From positions 997,001 through 1,061,000 of the forward strand of contig CALYLW010000055.1 of the NCBI GenBank assembly GCA_944989445.1: a DNA stretch of 64,000 nucleotides, given 5' to 3'. This document shows positions 1 to 14,692 of this stretch, one piece after another. A program made the position numbers and the translations under genes. This DNA comes from Ampullaceana balthica. Its lineage: Eukaryota; Mollusca; Gastropoda; Lymnaeidae. The notes beneath the pieces are model-generated. The model worked only from the letters and a program-made list of their open reading frames with translations, was not told the DNA's origin and ran no database searches. How positions within the stretch are numbered: position 1 is the first letter of the stretch; the number at the start of each line of letters is the position of its first letter.

Positions 1-1200
1 CTCAATCACTTTGATCCGACTTCTCATCCGGAATTTTTACCAGTATTTAATACCGGCACCACTAGTTATATTCATATAAATATTTTGTAAGAAGTTCAAC
101 ACAACCACGTATAACCTCAAACTAAGAAACAAGTCTCAGCACTACATTCATGACTACCATCGTCAAATATATTATAAATATGGTTTCGATTATTCAGTTA
201 ACAGTTAATCAAACATTTTTAAGGCGATAAAATCGAGCACTTGCTTGGACCTAACCTCAGGAACACGTTTAATTAAAGCATTTTTTTTTAAATGGTGGAA
301 AGGCACAGGAGAAGATTGACAAATAGAATTATGAAATAATGACACTAATTTCTTTTATTTTCCTTCCATGAAATTTAAATTTAACGCCCATGGACATTAT
401 TGAAAAAATCGAGTTTTTCGTACTTTGTAAAACATCATTAAACAACCAATAAGCTTCTTTGGGTTGACTTTTCATGTGAAATTTCCTCTTGTTTTAATGA
501 AGCTCTCTTCACTTGTGTCGCTGCCCAGTAAGGGAAATCTACAAGATAAAGAGGTTTTCCAGTGGTCCCCAGTCCCGTCGGGGTGGACTGCCCCATGTAG
601 GGATTAGATCAATATTTAACAGTCTCATTTGCATTGGCTACAAATATAACAGCTCTCCTATGAATGGGAGAACCCAGGAACGTCCGAGCAATAGCAATCA
701 GACTGGCCAGTCAGATTAGCATCGCACATCGCGGCAAATACTTCCGTGTTAGATAAGGCAAATGTGGGGTCTGGGAGTATTTTGATTATGGAGATATATA
801 AAAGGGGGGGGGGTGTCTATCTCTATAAACTGGTATTGAGTTGCTACTCTATTTACCCAACTTTGACCCCATAAACTAAAAATTAATAATACTTTGGAGA
901 GAAAAATTCGACACCAAAAATTAATATCAAGCTTATGTGATGTAACTGTTCGTTGTCGGCACATGCTTCCAATTAATTGTTTATTTTACATTCACCGCAT
1001 ACGGTTTCTTTACTCTGTTAGTAATGAGTGTCCGTCATGTAAATATATTTCTTATCAAGACATCTACGGGCGTACAATGTGGGTTTCAGGAATGGTGCCC
1101 CAGGCAAATCTATAGCTGTTATTTTCATTTAAAAACATTAATCGAGAGAGGTGTTAGTGTATTTGGGTGAAATAAAGTTTGAATGCCTCACATTTAATCA
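1..1200. other. AT-rich noncoding stretch, nothing recognised
   Basis: I see no coding signal, RNA gene or repeat family here. The only low-complexity item is a run of about ten G at 803-812. Short open frames in both directions show no domain or codon-use support. Confidence 0.5.
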
Positions 1201-1524
1201 TTGGTTTTATTGGCTCTCTCTACTCCACCATTGGTTTCATTGGCTCTCTCTACTCCACCATTGGTTTCATTGGCTCTCTCTACTCCACCATTGGTTTCAT
1301 TGGCTCTCTCTACTCCACCATTGGTTTCATTGGCTCTCTCTACTCCACCATTGGTTTCATTAGCTCTATCTACTCCACCATTGGTTTCATTGACTCTCTC
1401 TACTCCACCATTGGTTTCATTGGCTCTCTCTACTCCACCATTGGTTTCATATGCTCTCTCTACTCCACCATTGGTTTTACTGGCTCTCTCTACTCCACCA
1501 TTGGTTGCATTGGTTCTCTCTACC
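1201..1524. repeat. 30-bp minisatellite, 11 units
   Basis: Eleven consecutive 30-bp units start at 1201, 1231 and so on to 1501. Each opens with TTGGTTTCAT and closes with TACTCCACCA; the last unit degenerates after about 24 bases. Units 6 to 11 carry single-base changes while units 2 to 5 are identical, so recent homogenisation is at the left. Because 30 is a multiple of three, several frames stay open on both strands, but the resulting ten-residue peptide repeats are by-products of the period and not evidence of a protein. There are no spacers, so this is not a CRISPR array. Confidence 0.95.
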
Positions 1525-1805
1525 CAGCTCCCTGTCATCAAACATCAAAATGAGGAGAAAACAAGGGATTCAGACAATAGGTAGCAGTTTGAAAATAGGT
1601 CACTGCAAAACAATACTAAATCAACCAAAACTCATTGAAATATTTTATCATAAAATGGACCCAGACTGCAAAATATAGCAAGGAATACCTTGAACCAAAT
1701 GGAAAAAATGCAGCAGATTATGATTTGGCCTTACTTTTGAAGTTATAAAAATGTTAGTATGAAAACAATTATTATTATAAATATATCTATATAATAAAAC
1801 ACTTC

Positions 1806-1880
1806 CGGGAATCGAACCCGGCTCCACATTGTAATGGCAATTTATAACTTGTATGCAATGTTATGCAGCGCTCCATAGAT
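1806..1880 (-). mobile_element. tRNA-like (SINE-type) remnant
   Basis: On the minus strand a perfect 5-bp T-stem (CCGGG/CCCGG) encloses TTCGATT, giving a good Pol III box B at about 1808-1823. A box-A-like GGAGCGCTGC lies about 55 bases upstream. No acceptor or anticodon stem can be paired, so this is not a functional tRNA. It is most likely a decayed head of a tRNA-derived SINE. Confidence 0.35.
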
Positions 1881-5689
<3,809 letters not shown>

Positions 5690-5710
5690 TCCATATATAT
5701 AAAAATCAAA

Positions 5711-5841
5711 GTATGTATGTATGTATGTATGTATGTATGTATGTATGCATGTATGTATGTATGTATGTATGTATGTATGTATGTATGTATGTATGTATGT
5801 ATGTATGTATGTATGTATGTATGTATGTATGCATGTATGCA
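5711..5841. repeat. (ATGT)n tetranucleotide microsatellite
   Basis: About 32 repeats of a GTAT/ATGT tetramer with three T-to-C changes giving GCATG. It lies just inside the left end of the Helitron-like element. Confidence 0.95.
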
Positions 5842-7560
5842 TCTCCTTTATAGCTGACTAAACCATTCATCCGATCGCCATGAAACTTTTGGAGACTTTT
5901 GAGTACGCTCCTGGGATGGTAACTGGCAACTTTTTTTGCAACATTTAACACTCATGGGGCGCCGGGGGCCCATAATATGATTTTTTTCTTATATGAGCTA
6001 TATAAAAATTACTTTAAGCATTAGCTATTAGGTAAATTGATGGATCTCAACCAAACTTTGTATGTAACAACTTGGTAGCCAATATTGAAATACTTTAGGG
6101 CACTAATTTCATAACGTCCCTTTCTTCGGGGCTGGGGCCCAAAATGTCTTTTTTCATAAACGTTTAAGATTGTATTCCATATTCAAGTATTAAAGATCAA
6201 GATAAATATAAAGAAATATATCCGCTATGAAATTGATTGAAATAAACAGGTGTTTTGAACTTGACATCTTGCACTAATTGGGCCCTTGGGCCCTTAATGT
6301 CGTGTGTTTTTTTTTGCTTATATGAGCTATATAAAAATTTGTTTATGTGATAGCTACTGAGTAAATGAATGGGTCTTAACCAAACTTTGTATATATAAAG
6401 TTGGAAGCCCATATTAAAATAAAAAAGGGCTCTGCGCGTCTAATGTCCAACCGTTCAGGGCTGGGGGCCCCAAATGTCTTTTTTCGAATATGTTTGAGAT
6501 ATTATTTGCCATTCTATTTTTAACGATCTTGAGAAATATATCCATGATGAAACTGAATTAAAATGATCAGCATGTTGAAATTTACATATTACATCGACTG
6601 GGCTGGGGGCCACAAATGTCCTTTTTCAAATATGTTTGAGATATTATTTGCCATTCTATTTTTAACGATCTTAAGAAATATATTCACGATGAAACTGAAT
6701 TTAAATAAACAGGTTTTCAAAATGTACATCTAGAACCGAGTGGGCCCGGTGGCCCGTAATGTATTTTTTATGTTATTAGCTAAATAGAAATAAGTTTAAT
6801 TGTTAAGTAATGAGAAAATAACTGGATTTTGACCAAACTTGGTATATAAAAACTTAAGAGCCTATATTAAATTACTGTAGGGCACTGAGCTCTTAATGTC
6901 CATTTCCTCAGGGCTGGGGGCCCCAAATGTCTTTTTTTCATATTTGTTTGCGATATTATTTTGCATTCTATTTCTAACATTCTTGAGAAATATATCCAAG
7001 ATGAAACTGAATTAAAATGAACAGCATTTTGAAATTTACATTTTACATCGAATGGGCCGGGGGCCACAAATGTCTTTTTTTGTGTCGTATACTCTAAGAT
7101 ATTATTTCCAACTCAGTTTTTAGCGATTTTTCGAAATATATCTATGATGAATCTGAATTTAAATGAACATGTTTTCAAAATGTACATCTTCAACCGAATG
7201 GGACCGGGGACTCCTTAACGTATTTTTTCTTATATTAGCTAAATAGAAATAAGTTTAATTGTTATGTAATGAGAAAATAACTGGATTTTCAACAAACTTG
7301 GTATATTAAAACTTAAGATCATATATAAAATAACTGTAGGGCACTGAGCTCCTGATGTCCATTTCCTCAGGGCTGGGGGCCCTAAATGTGTTTTTACTGA
7401 ATTTTTAGTATATTGTATTCCGCATTCAATTTTACACGATGTTGAGCAATATAGATAAATATATTTATATATTTGTAATGAAAATGAACAGATTTTCGAA
7501 CGTCATATGTTAAGCTGATGGGCCATGTGACCCTTAAGTAATTTTTTTAAATTTATATAT
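5842..7560. repeat. Degenerate long-unit array with GGGGGCCC cores
   Basis: Blocks of about 300-450 bp recur. Their landmarks are GGGCTGGGGGCCC followed by AAATGTCTTTTTT (near 6120, 6460, 6600, 6910 and 7370), a segment with GAGAAATATATC and GATGAAACTGAAT, and ATATGAGCTATATAAAA. Some blocks are shortened. Units have diverged clearly, so the array is older than the one at 28.5-31.3 kb, to which it is related by the GCCATGAAACTTT and GGGCCC motifs. Confidence 0.75.
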
Positions 7561-7607
7561 GTATTCCTTTTTACTGAGATCGTTGCAACGCACGACGGGT
7601 CTGCTAG

Positions 7608-7612
<5 letters not shown>

Positions 7613-7693
<81 letters not shown>
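7613..7693. repeat. (TA)n microsatellite
   Basis: About 80 bp of TA dinucleotide. It follows directly on the CTAG end of the Helitron-like element, so it may be part of the target site. Confidence 0.95.
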
Positions 7694-7696
<3 letters not shown>

Positions 7697-8704
7697 ACAT
7701 TTTTATCCGACAGTTTTCTATTGCATAAAAAGTTATATTTACTGGTTTCCGCTCAAATCTCTCTAAAAATGTATTCAATGTTAAGGCGTGTCTATAACAG
7801 ACGGCAGATTAATTGTTAAAAGAGACGTCGATAAAAACTGCACCAATTATTTGAAAAATCTCGGCCGGGATGTTGATAAGAAGAAATCGTGATATTAAAT
7901 GACAGCCGCTGAAACATTCAGTGAAGCTAACATCTTACAATTAATGTATCATTTATCATTCAACGTCATTGCTATTTGATATTATCCATGTTTCTTTTTT
8001 TTATTTTTCCCATTGGCTTTGTATGTGTAAACGATGAATTGAAAAACACATTTATGAGATACATCATCATGTATAGTTCACGTGAATTTAAGTGCTGACC
8101 TTATATTGAAACATATATAAAAAATATATAATATAAATATACATATAGCAAATAGTTTTTTAATAAAGGTATTCGGGTAATGATTTAAAAGAATCAGAAA
8201 ACATAATTATACGGTTGGGGCCAGTTTAATGTGTAATGAACTGATTGTTGAACGTCCCGAATGTTAGTTGTATGCATGTTCACTAATTATCTTGGGGTAA
8301 CATTGTGCCTCATCATATCCCCATTGATTGTGTAATTTACGATGTCCAGAAGGTGATATGACTTATAGAACATACTCCTTGGCGATTAAATTTCTAGACT
8401 TCCTTTTTGGGAGCTACTTGTTCACTGACTATGAACAAAACAAGGCCCGAAGCGCCTTATACTATTAACACTGTGAATGTAGATTATACTGTCATCCTTA
8501 TACCAGCATTATTAATTTCGTTTTGAATTTATAGTTTTTATTCATATGCATTAACTTAAAATTGAGTACTTTGATAGCTGAGTTGATAGCATAAATAAAT
8601 TCATATTCATTAATAGCGCTAGCTCTGGTATTGTCATATCTTCGTATACGGGTTTCAAGTATTTAATTATGTAATTTTGATCCTAAAAGGTCAAAATATG
8701 GTGT
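7694..8704. other. Unassigned AT-rich stretch
   Basis: I see no coding or repeat signal that I can support. Confidence 0.5.
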
Positions 8705-9030
8705 AGTAAAGCGGTTGAAGCCGTAAAGAGGCTGGGACAGTCAAGAGGCTGAGGAAGTGAAGAAGCTGCGACAGTGATTAGGCTGAGGCAGTAGAGATTA
8801 AGGCAGTAATGACTGAGGCAGTAAAGAGAATGATGAAGTAAAGAGGTTGTGACTTGAAGAGGCTGGGGAGATGGGTGATTTGGGCAGTGAAGAGGCTTTG
8901 AAAGGGAGGATGCAGGTGGAAGAGAATGATCTGAGGGCAGGGAGGAGGCTCTGGTCAGAAAGGAAGCTGGGGGAGAAAAAAGACGTTGAGGCGTGGGGTG
9001 GGGAATCTGAGGATAAGGAAGAGGCTGGGG
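8705..9030. repeat. Degenerate purine-rich minisatellite, ~21-bp theme
   Basis: The theme GAAGAGGCTGAGGCAGT recurs about 15 times with a spacing near 21 bp and much drift. The plus strand is strongly purine-rich (G+A) here. Open frames through it are highly charged (Glu/Arg/Gly) and are most simply explained by the repeat composition. Confidence 0.75.
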
Positions 9031-9604
9031 AAGGTGACCGACGTGTGATTTCTGTCTGCATAAATAATAGATTGGTAGCTAGCTATACCTACCACAAGAC
9101 TGACACAAAGTTATTAAAGACACATATTTGTTCACAGCTGATCATTATAGTGCGAGTTAAACAAAGATATTTAAGTATCTAACTAGACTGGGGTTGCACT
9201 CAGGTCCTATGTTACGGTGTCAAAGTCTGGCAAATTGATGTTCAATAACCTACCAAGGTATCGAAAAATTTGTCAGACTTGTAATAAATTGGAAGCCTTT
9301 TATTTTGTGTTCACTTAAATCGAACCCCTTTGCATTAATAACTACCAAAACCAACGAAAATCGATATAGGCATAGCTTTCAATAATAAATAACTTTAATT
9401 TTTCTTTTCTGATCCTCAACTTTTCTCAACATTTAAAGGCCTACAGAAAGAGCAAGTGAAATTTCAACATGTTTAAGCGCCTTCTGTATTTAGAGTTTAG
9501 AGTATAAAGATACATTTCCAAACAACAAAAAAAACAAATTATCTTTTACAGGGCTTCACGCCTATTAATCCAGATCGATATTATATGTAACAATTTTTTT
9601 AAAA
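9031..9604. other. Unassigned stretch
   Basis: Nothing firm. A weak tRNA-like T-arm remnant may lie on the minus strand near 9185-9235, but its box B is too decayed to call. Confidence 0.4.
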
Positions 9605-9882
9605 TATCAATATACATAATTTACAATGTATGTCACGTCCGTCTGTTCCGTCCGTGACGCTACTAATTTTAGAAAGCAGCGCACCAAATTACTGCACCTA
9701 AAATAACTCTTTTCGAACGTCCGCATAAAATTGTTCAATATGAAAATAAATGAATAAAATAAAAATAAATAAAATAAATGAAAGTTCGGTATTACATTAT
9801 TTTTTGTTTAAAAATTAATAGATTTCAGCTGAAATATATTTATTTTGAAAACTTCCGTCATTTTTGAGCGGTGATACACTAG
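9605..9882 (+). mobile_element. Family Y copy 1 (short Helitron-like element)
   Basis: Family Y is defined by repeated comparison within this window. Its 5' part is rich in GTCACG...CGTGACGC followed by TTTTAGAAAGCAGCGC. Its 3' part carries the palindrome TTTCAGCTGAAA, then ACTTCCGTCA...TGA(G/C)GG, and ends in CTAG before T. This copy ends at 9879-9882. It is internally deleted compared with copy 4 and holds AAATAAA-rich filler in the middle. No protein is encoded. Confidence 0.6.
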
Positions 9883-10374
9883 TTTTATAATAAGTTTCAA
9901 ACAACATACATAGCCACCATGACAGTGACAACACAATAATGGACAAAGTATGAAACACTGGAAAATGGATGTTAGATTTGAAATTTTACCACAAATTGGC
10001 AACAGAACGCGAACATATTTTTGTGGGAGTCCAAGACTTGCGTCAAAAAATTAATGTCACAATCGGCAACAAACTCAAATCTCGTGCACAGACAGTTACA
10101 AGTGAAACGCACTTTGATATTGCTGAAAAAAAAACATTTCCAGTTACGGATTTACGAAACGAACTTATCAGAAATGTGGTAAATTTTCTGCATCTTGGAA
10201 AAGGGTTTTGATATTTATTTTTTAAACATTTTTTTAAAAAATTAAATCACAGAATCAATAAAATAAATGAAAATACCTCCAACCCTAGAGTCACATAACC
10301 TATTGTAGATATGGTGTAAATTAAAGTAGGAGTAAGGTAAAGATATTATAGAAAAATTGTTTTAAAATAATTAA

Positions 10375-10577
10375 ATAACATAATTTGCAATCTGTCACGC
10401 AAGTAGTGTCTGTCCGTGACGCTATGCGAGGTAACTCACGATAAAAAAAAATATAGAAGTAAAAATGTTGCTTTGGAGATCAACAAAATGTGTTTCTGGC
10501 CATAAAATATTGTGACGTGACGTCATTATTTGAGCTTTTATTATTGTGTGAAGGGAACGAAGTAATAAAAACAACCC
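10375..10577 (+). mobile_element. Family Y copy 2, 5' part only
   Basis: It begins TCTGTCACGCAAGTAGTG and continues with TGTCCGTGACGCTA. Further in, GACGTCATTATTTGAGC and GAAGGGAACGAAG match the interior of copy 4. The 3' part with TTTCAGCTGAAA is missing; the sequence runs into a minus-strand family X copy at about 10578. Confidence 0.5.
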
Positions 10578-11013
10578 GTAAAAAACCAAGTTTTTGACTA
10601 TAAATCCTTTACGTATGAGACCATCCAAAAATACAAAATTGCAGTTGTGTCGTAAAACGTGTTAAATATAATGCGCACCGATCAGGAATATGTTTTTAAA
10701 AAGTGCTGTCAATAAAATACGCACCTTATTGCGCGACAGAAAGGTTGTTCAATATAATACGCACCGCGAGGCTCTATCTCAAAAAATAGCATGATACATA
10801 GGAATAAATAAAATAATCTAAAAAATCAATAATTTAATTACGGTACATGCGATCGATCTGAAATTTTGATACATTGTTTTTATTATCGGTACGAAACTGC
10901 CTGCAAAATTTCAGCTCGCTAGCTTACGAGCAAGTGGGTTAAAAATCGCTCAAAAGTTTTGCGACAAGGGCGGGCGGTCGGTCGGTCGGGCGGCCGCAGA
11001 CACCACGAGTTAA
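10578..11013 (-). repeat. Family X copy 1 (dispersed repeat, inverted)
   Basis: Read on the minus strand it carries the same ordered landmarks as the copies at 53491 and 56148: ACTCGTG near the start of some copies, a GGGCGGGC block, TTTCAGATCGATCG, a TAATTAAAT block, and TTATAGTCAAAAAC at the end. In the plus reading they appear in reverse order (GTTTTTGACTATAAATC at 10590, GATCGATCTGAAATTT near 10852, GGGCGGGCGG near 10970). The middle differs and holds three AATA(T/A)AAT(G/A)CGCACC motifs near 10665, 10710 and 10755. No coding capacity is seen. Confidence 0.55.
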
Positions 11014-11458
11014 TATAAAGGATTTAAAAAGAGACATTTTTTTATTTTATGTGTTTAATATATATATTTTTTGTATTAAATGTCCGTTTTTGTGTATGTG
11101 TCCATGTAAATATTACGTACCTAATTATAAATTTAATTTTCTATATCAATGTATAACATTCCTTTTTCGCTTTATTAAATGTACAATTGGTTGTCGTTTG
11201 GTTGTCAAGTTTCGATGCGTTTTGAACTAAAAAGCCATTATTTATCACTGCAAATGAAATTTGTCAACTTATGCTTTAGTTTAGCGTTTGTTTGTTTTTT
11301 CTTTTATACACTTTGAGATTGCATATTTGTATGATTAAAAAAATAACATATTTAAAAATCGGACTCCTCCCCACAATAGTTTTTGTTTGGTTGTTATTTA
11401 CATGTAATATTTTAATGCGTCTTAAGCTAATTTTGAAATAAAATCTTTGCTTTTAATA

Positions 11459-12000
11459 TATAACTGGAAGGGGTGCTGACTCGACAATAATGAAAACGTT
11501 TATTTCACTTCCTAAAAACGTGTATATTAAATTGTATATACGATTAACTGTTGATACTTTAATATTTTCTTTTATCCAGTGATAAAGTTTACTTCAAAGG
11601 TTTCATGCAAAATAAATAGTTTTTTGTTATTCATATCTGTAAATAGTTACAATTTTTCGTTTACATGTTTTTGATACATGTGTGGGTAATTATGTATGGA
11701 CCAATGGGCGCATAAACTGACAAGTCATAATAGATCTTGAAAAGGTGTTGACTTGACAATAATAAAAACGTTTATATGAATTACTAAATCATGTATATTA
11801 AATTGTAAATATGATTAACAGTTGATAATTTAATCTTTTCCTGTTATCCTGTGACGAACTTTGCTTACTACGTTTCATGCAAAATAAATAATTGTTTGTT
11901 ATTAACATGTGTAAAAATTACTTTTTATTTTTTACATGTTTTGGTCATGCTGTGCTAATAATGTATGGACAAATGGGCGAATAAACTGATAAGTCATAAT
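11459..12000. repeat. Tandem duplication, ~270-280 bp unit, two copies
   Basis: GTGCTGACTCGACAATAATG at 11473 recurs as GTGTTGACTTGACAATAATA at 11755. AATGGGCGCATAAACTGA at 11703 recurs at 11972. Intervening motifs such as GTTTCATGCAAAATAAATA occur in both. A weaker, more diverged copy may begin near 11195 (GTTTGGTTGT). The function is unknown. Confidence 0.75.
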
Positions 12001-12359
12001 CATCAATGAAGCTTAAACTGCTTCAAATCACAGATGTGCTTGATGTGGATCACATTAAAGTCACATAATTTATTTTTAACTCACTGTGTTGTATTATTGG
12101 TGCACTGATAATGGGTGCGAACGATTCAATGCCGCAAGTTAACGTCCGGCTGACTCCTCAGCAATATTTGTTAACGCTTTGAACTTCAAACTTCTTTGCT
12201 GCAGTATCAATGTATGATGTGTGTAATTCACTATGCATATACTATTATCATGATTATATCATTATTAATCATGCAATCTTATATAACGCGAAGCCTAAGC
12301 TTAGAGGTTTTCTCATAACACATATTTTCGTATATATAATCAAAATATATACTATGCTA

Positions 12360-12620
12360 TGTCCGTTCGTAACGCTAGATTTTAGAAAGCGCACCGCTAA
12401 AAAAATAGCCTTGAAAAAATACAGCAAAAAAAAAGAAAAAAAAACTATTTTCAAACGTCCGCATAAAATTGTTCAATATGGAAAGGAGATTTAATTTTTC
12501 TCTCTTGGTCCCTACATTTTCTGATTATTTACTATGCGGCTTTCAGGCAAAAGGGACAATTACAAAAACTGAAATATATCCATTTTGAAAACTTCCGTTA
12601 TTTTTGACGGTAATACACTA
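12360..12620 (+). mobile_element. Family Y copy 3, degenerate
   Basis: It shares TTTTAGAAAGCGCACC, the CAAACGTCCGCATAAAATTG segment with copy 1, and the 3' motif TTTTGAAAACTTCCGTTA followed by TTTTTGACGG. It ends in CTAT where other copies have CTAG, so the terminus is mutated. Confidence 0.5.
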
Positions 12621-12640
12621 TTTAAATATATATTATAATT

Positions 12641-13071
12641 TGCAATGTCACGTCTGTAGTGTCTGTCCGTGACACTACTAATTTTAGAAAGCAGCGCACC
12701 AAATTACTGCACCAATGCATCTAAAGGTGTGCAAATTAAAGATGCGCTGTAAAAAAAATATTATATGACGTCATTGTTTTAGCTCATATTTTAATTTTGG
12801 AAAAGGGAACAATGTAAAAAGAGGATTTGATGATGGTTAATTATAAAAACAAAAACAAAAGGGGCGCCATAGGCGCCCTACAACCCCTATTTTAAAATAC
12901 TGTGTGTACATTTCAGAAAGTTTAATATTTCGTATTTATCAAACAAGGATAAATTAGTTGGGCTTTTGAAAAAGGTCGGCGCCGTAGGCGAACTAAAAAA
13001 AAGGTGCATTCTTTCAAAATAAATAGATTTCAGCTGAAAACTTCCGTCATGTTTGACGGGTGATACGCTAG
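12641..13071 (+). mobile_element. Family Y copy 4, best preserved
   Basis: The copy runs from a GTCACGTCTGTAGTG start to CTAG at 13068-13071, followed by T as expected for a Helitron-like 3' end. A hairpin-forming CCGTCATGTTTGACGG lies just upstream of the terminus. It contains a perfect GC-rich hairpin (GGGCGCC-ATA-GGCGCCC) near 12860 and a second GGCGCC block near 12980. The 5' border fits A|TC only in some copies. It encodes no protein. Confidence 0.6.
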
Positions 13072-13180
13072 TATTAGATGATTTATAAATGTAATTATCA
13101 TGAACTATTGGGGCTATTTATCCTATGACTTTAAAAACACTGAAATTACGGACCATAACTTATGTCCCATTTCAAATTTG

Positions 13181-13450
13181 CCCAGACAGAACACAGCGAC
13201 ATGGGATCCTAAAGCAACAACCCGACAGTTAATGCCCAGACAGAACACAGCGACATGGGATCCTAAAGCAACAACCCCGACAGTAATGCCCTGAAAAGAA
13301 CACAGCGACATGGGATCCTAAAGCAACAACCCGACAGTTAATGCCCAGACAGAACATAGCGACATGGGATCCTAAAGCAACAACCCCGACAGTTAACGCC
13401 CTGAAAAGAACACAGCGACATGGGATCCTAAAGCAACAACCTTGACAGTT
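13181..13450. repeat. 54/55-bp minisatellite, five units
   Basis: Units start at about 13181, 13235, 13289, 13344 and 13399. Each contains AACACAGCGACATGGGATCC and TAAAGCAACAACC. Two unit types occur: one opening CCCAGACAGA (units 1, 2, 4) and one opening CCCTGAAAAG (units 3, 5), so the last four units form two dimers of about 110 bp. Confidence 0.9.
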
Positions 13451-14270
13451 AAAACTGAACTAATTAAAGGCTTCGTACAGAAATGGTTTATGTCGAAAAT
13501 ATATAGGTTTAGACAATTATTTCCTTAGGCCATCCCTCGGGAAGGCGATGAACATCACACGCGCAGTGACGCACGCACACATACACAGACATGGCATGCA
13601 GCGCTAGTGCATATGCGCGGTGCAAAAGAAATATCAAATCACGAAATCGGCTCATTAACAGTTAACAACGCATGTCGGACATGCCGGACCTCGTGGTGCA
13701 AACTAGCGGTGGTATCGTGCAGAGCATTTCACAGCAGTTCCTCCGCTCTCCACAACAGTGGTTATCAAATGGTAGGCCCTAAGCCGCTGAACGGGAATGT
13801 GTAACAAATAGTTACCATGAGTGTCGCAATATTTTTAATAAAATAGAATAAACATGATTTCGTTTTGCATAATCAGAGAAAAGCTATCTCTTTATAGTTT
13901 GGCTTAGCTGTTACACGGCTCAGCACTGAGTATGGTCTCAAAGTCGAGACTATGCGGCAATGTTTACCTCACGCTTGATCGTTGATAGTCTGGTATTTAA
14001 TGTAGAGATTGGTTGAAACGAGCAGGTGTGATTCTCCAATACTTGGCTAACGCCATCAAAGGCTTTTTAATATTTAATTTCGATAGAAAAATATATAAAA
14101 TGTTTTAAGGGCACACGTACTTGAATTTTAAAATCTCCAGCAAGACAGCGAAAGATTCCGGTTTTGTTTTTTCAAATGAGAAATATTGTTAGCTTTGACA
14201 CGACTGGGTTTTGGTGGAGACATATAATTTTGTTATATGGTCGGGATCAGGCGTCAACAAATATGTGCTA
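13451..14270. other. Unassigned, lies between inverted family Y copies
   Basis: A modestly GC-richer patch at 13560-13800 contains short open frames without recognisable domains. Nothing else is seen. Confidence 0.4.
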
Positions 14271-14692
14271 CTAGTGTATTACCCGTCAAAAATGACTTAA
14301 GTTTTCAGCTGAAATCTATTTATTTTGAAAGAATGCACTTTTTTTTTAGTTCGGCTACGGCGCCGACCTTTTTCAAAAGCCCAACTAACATGTCCTTGTT
14401 TGATAAATACGAAATATTAAACTTTCTGAAATGCACACAAAGTATTTTATAATATGGGTTGTAGGGCGCCTACGGCGCCCCCTTTGTTTTTTTATTTTAT
14501 AATTAACCATCATCGAATCCTCTTTTTACATTGTTCCCTTTTCCAAAATTAAAATATGAGCTAAAACAATGACGTCATATAATATTTTTTACAGCGCATT
14601 TTTTAATTTGCACACCTTTTGATGCAGTAATTTGGTGCGCTGCTTTCTAAAATTATTAGCGTCACGGACAGACACGACAGACGTGACAGAGA
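14271..14692 (-). mobile_element. Family Y copy 5 (inverted)
   Basis: This is the reverse complement of copy 4 over about 420 bp. It has the same CTAG terminus (14271-14274) with T following on the minus strand, TTTCAGCTGAAA-type palindrome, GGCGCC blocks, GACGTCAT motif and GTCACG start near 14692. The minus-strand 5' end reads A|TCTCTGTCACG, compatible with a Helitron start. Confidence 0.6.

Larger units (their letters stand above)
5690..7607 (+). mobile_element. Helitron-like element (non-autonomous)
   Basis: The left end reads TCCATATATATAAAAATC, resembling the TCTATATATATAAAAAT start common to animal Helitron-like elements. The right end at 7604-7607 is CTAG followed by T, preceded by GC-rich CGTTGCAACGCACGACGGG that can form a short hairpin. 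Inside are a tetranucleotide tract and a degenerate array. No Rep or helicase coding is present. The base before the left end is T and not the canonical A, so the left border is uncertain. It shares GGGGGCCC-rich repeat units with the larger element at 28458-31471. Confidence 0.5.

Noticed and set aside
1201..1524. Regular 30-bp repeats could look like a CRISPR array
   Set aside because: Units are directly adjacent without spacers and the setting is eukaryotic; it is a minisatellite.
1194..1584. Open frames of 115-127 codons with ten-residue repeats
   Set aside because: They exist in several frames of both strands because the period is a multiple of three; no independent coding evidence.
1806..1880. 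Minus-strand tRNA gene
   Set aside because: Only the T-arm is good; the acceptor and anticodon stems do not pair.
8798..9182. Charged 87- and 103-codon open frames
   Set aside because: They follow the purine-rich minisatellite composition, with no domain and no stable frame outside it.
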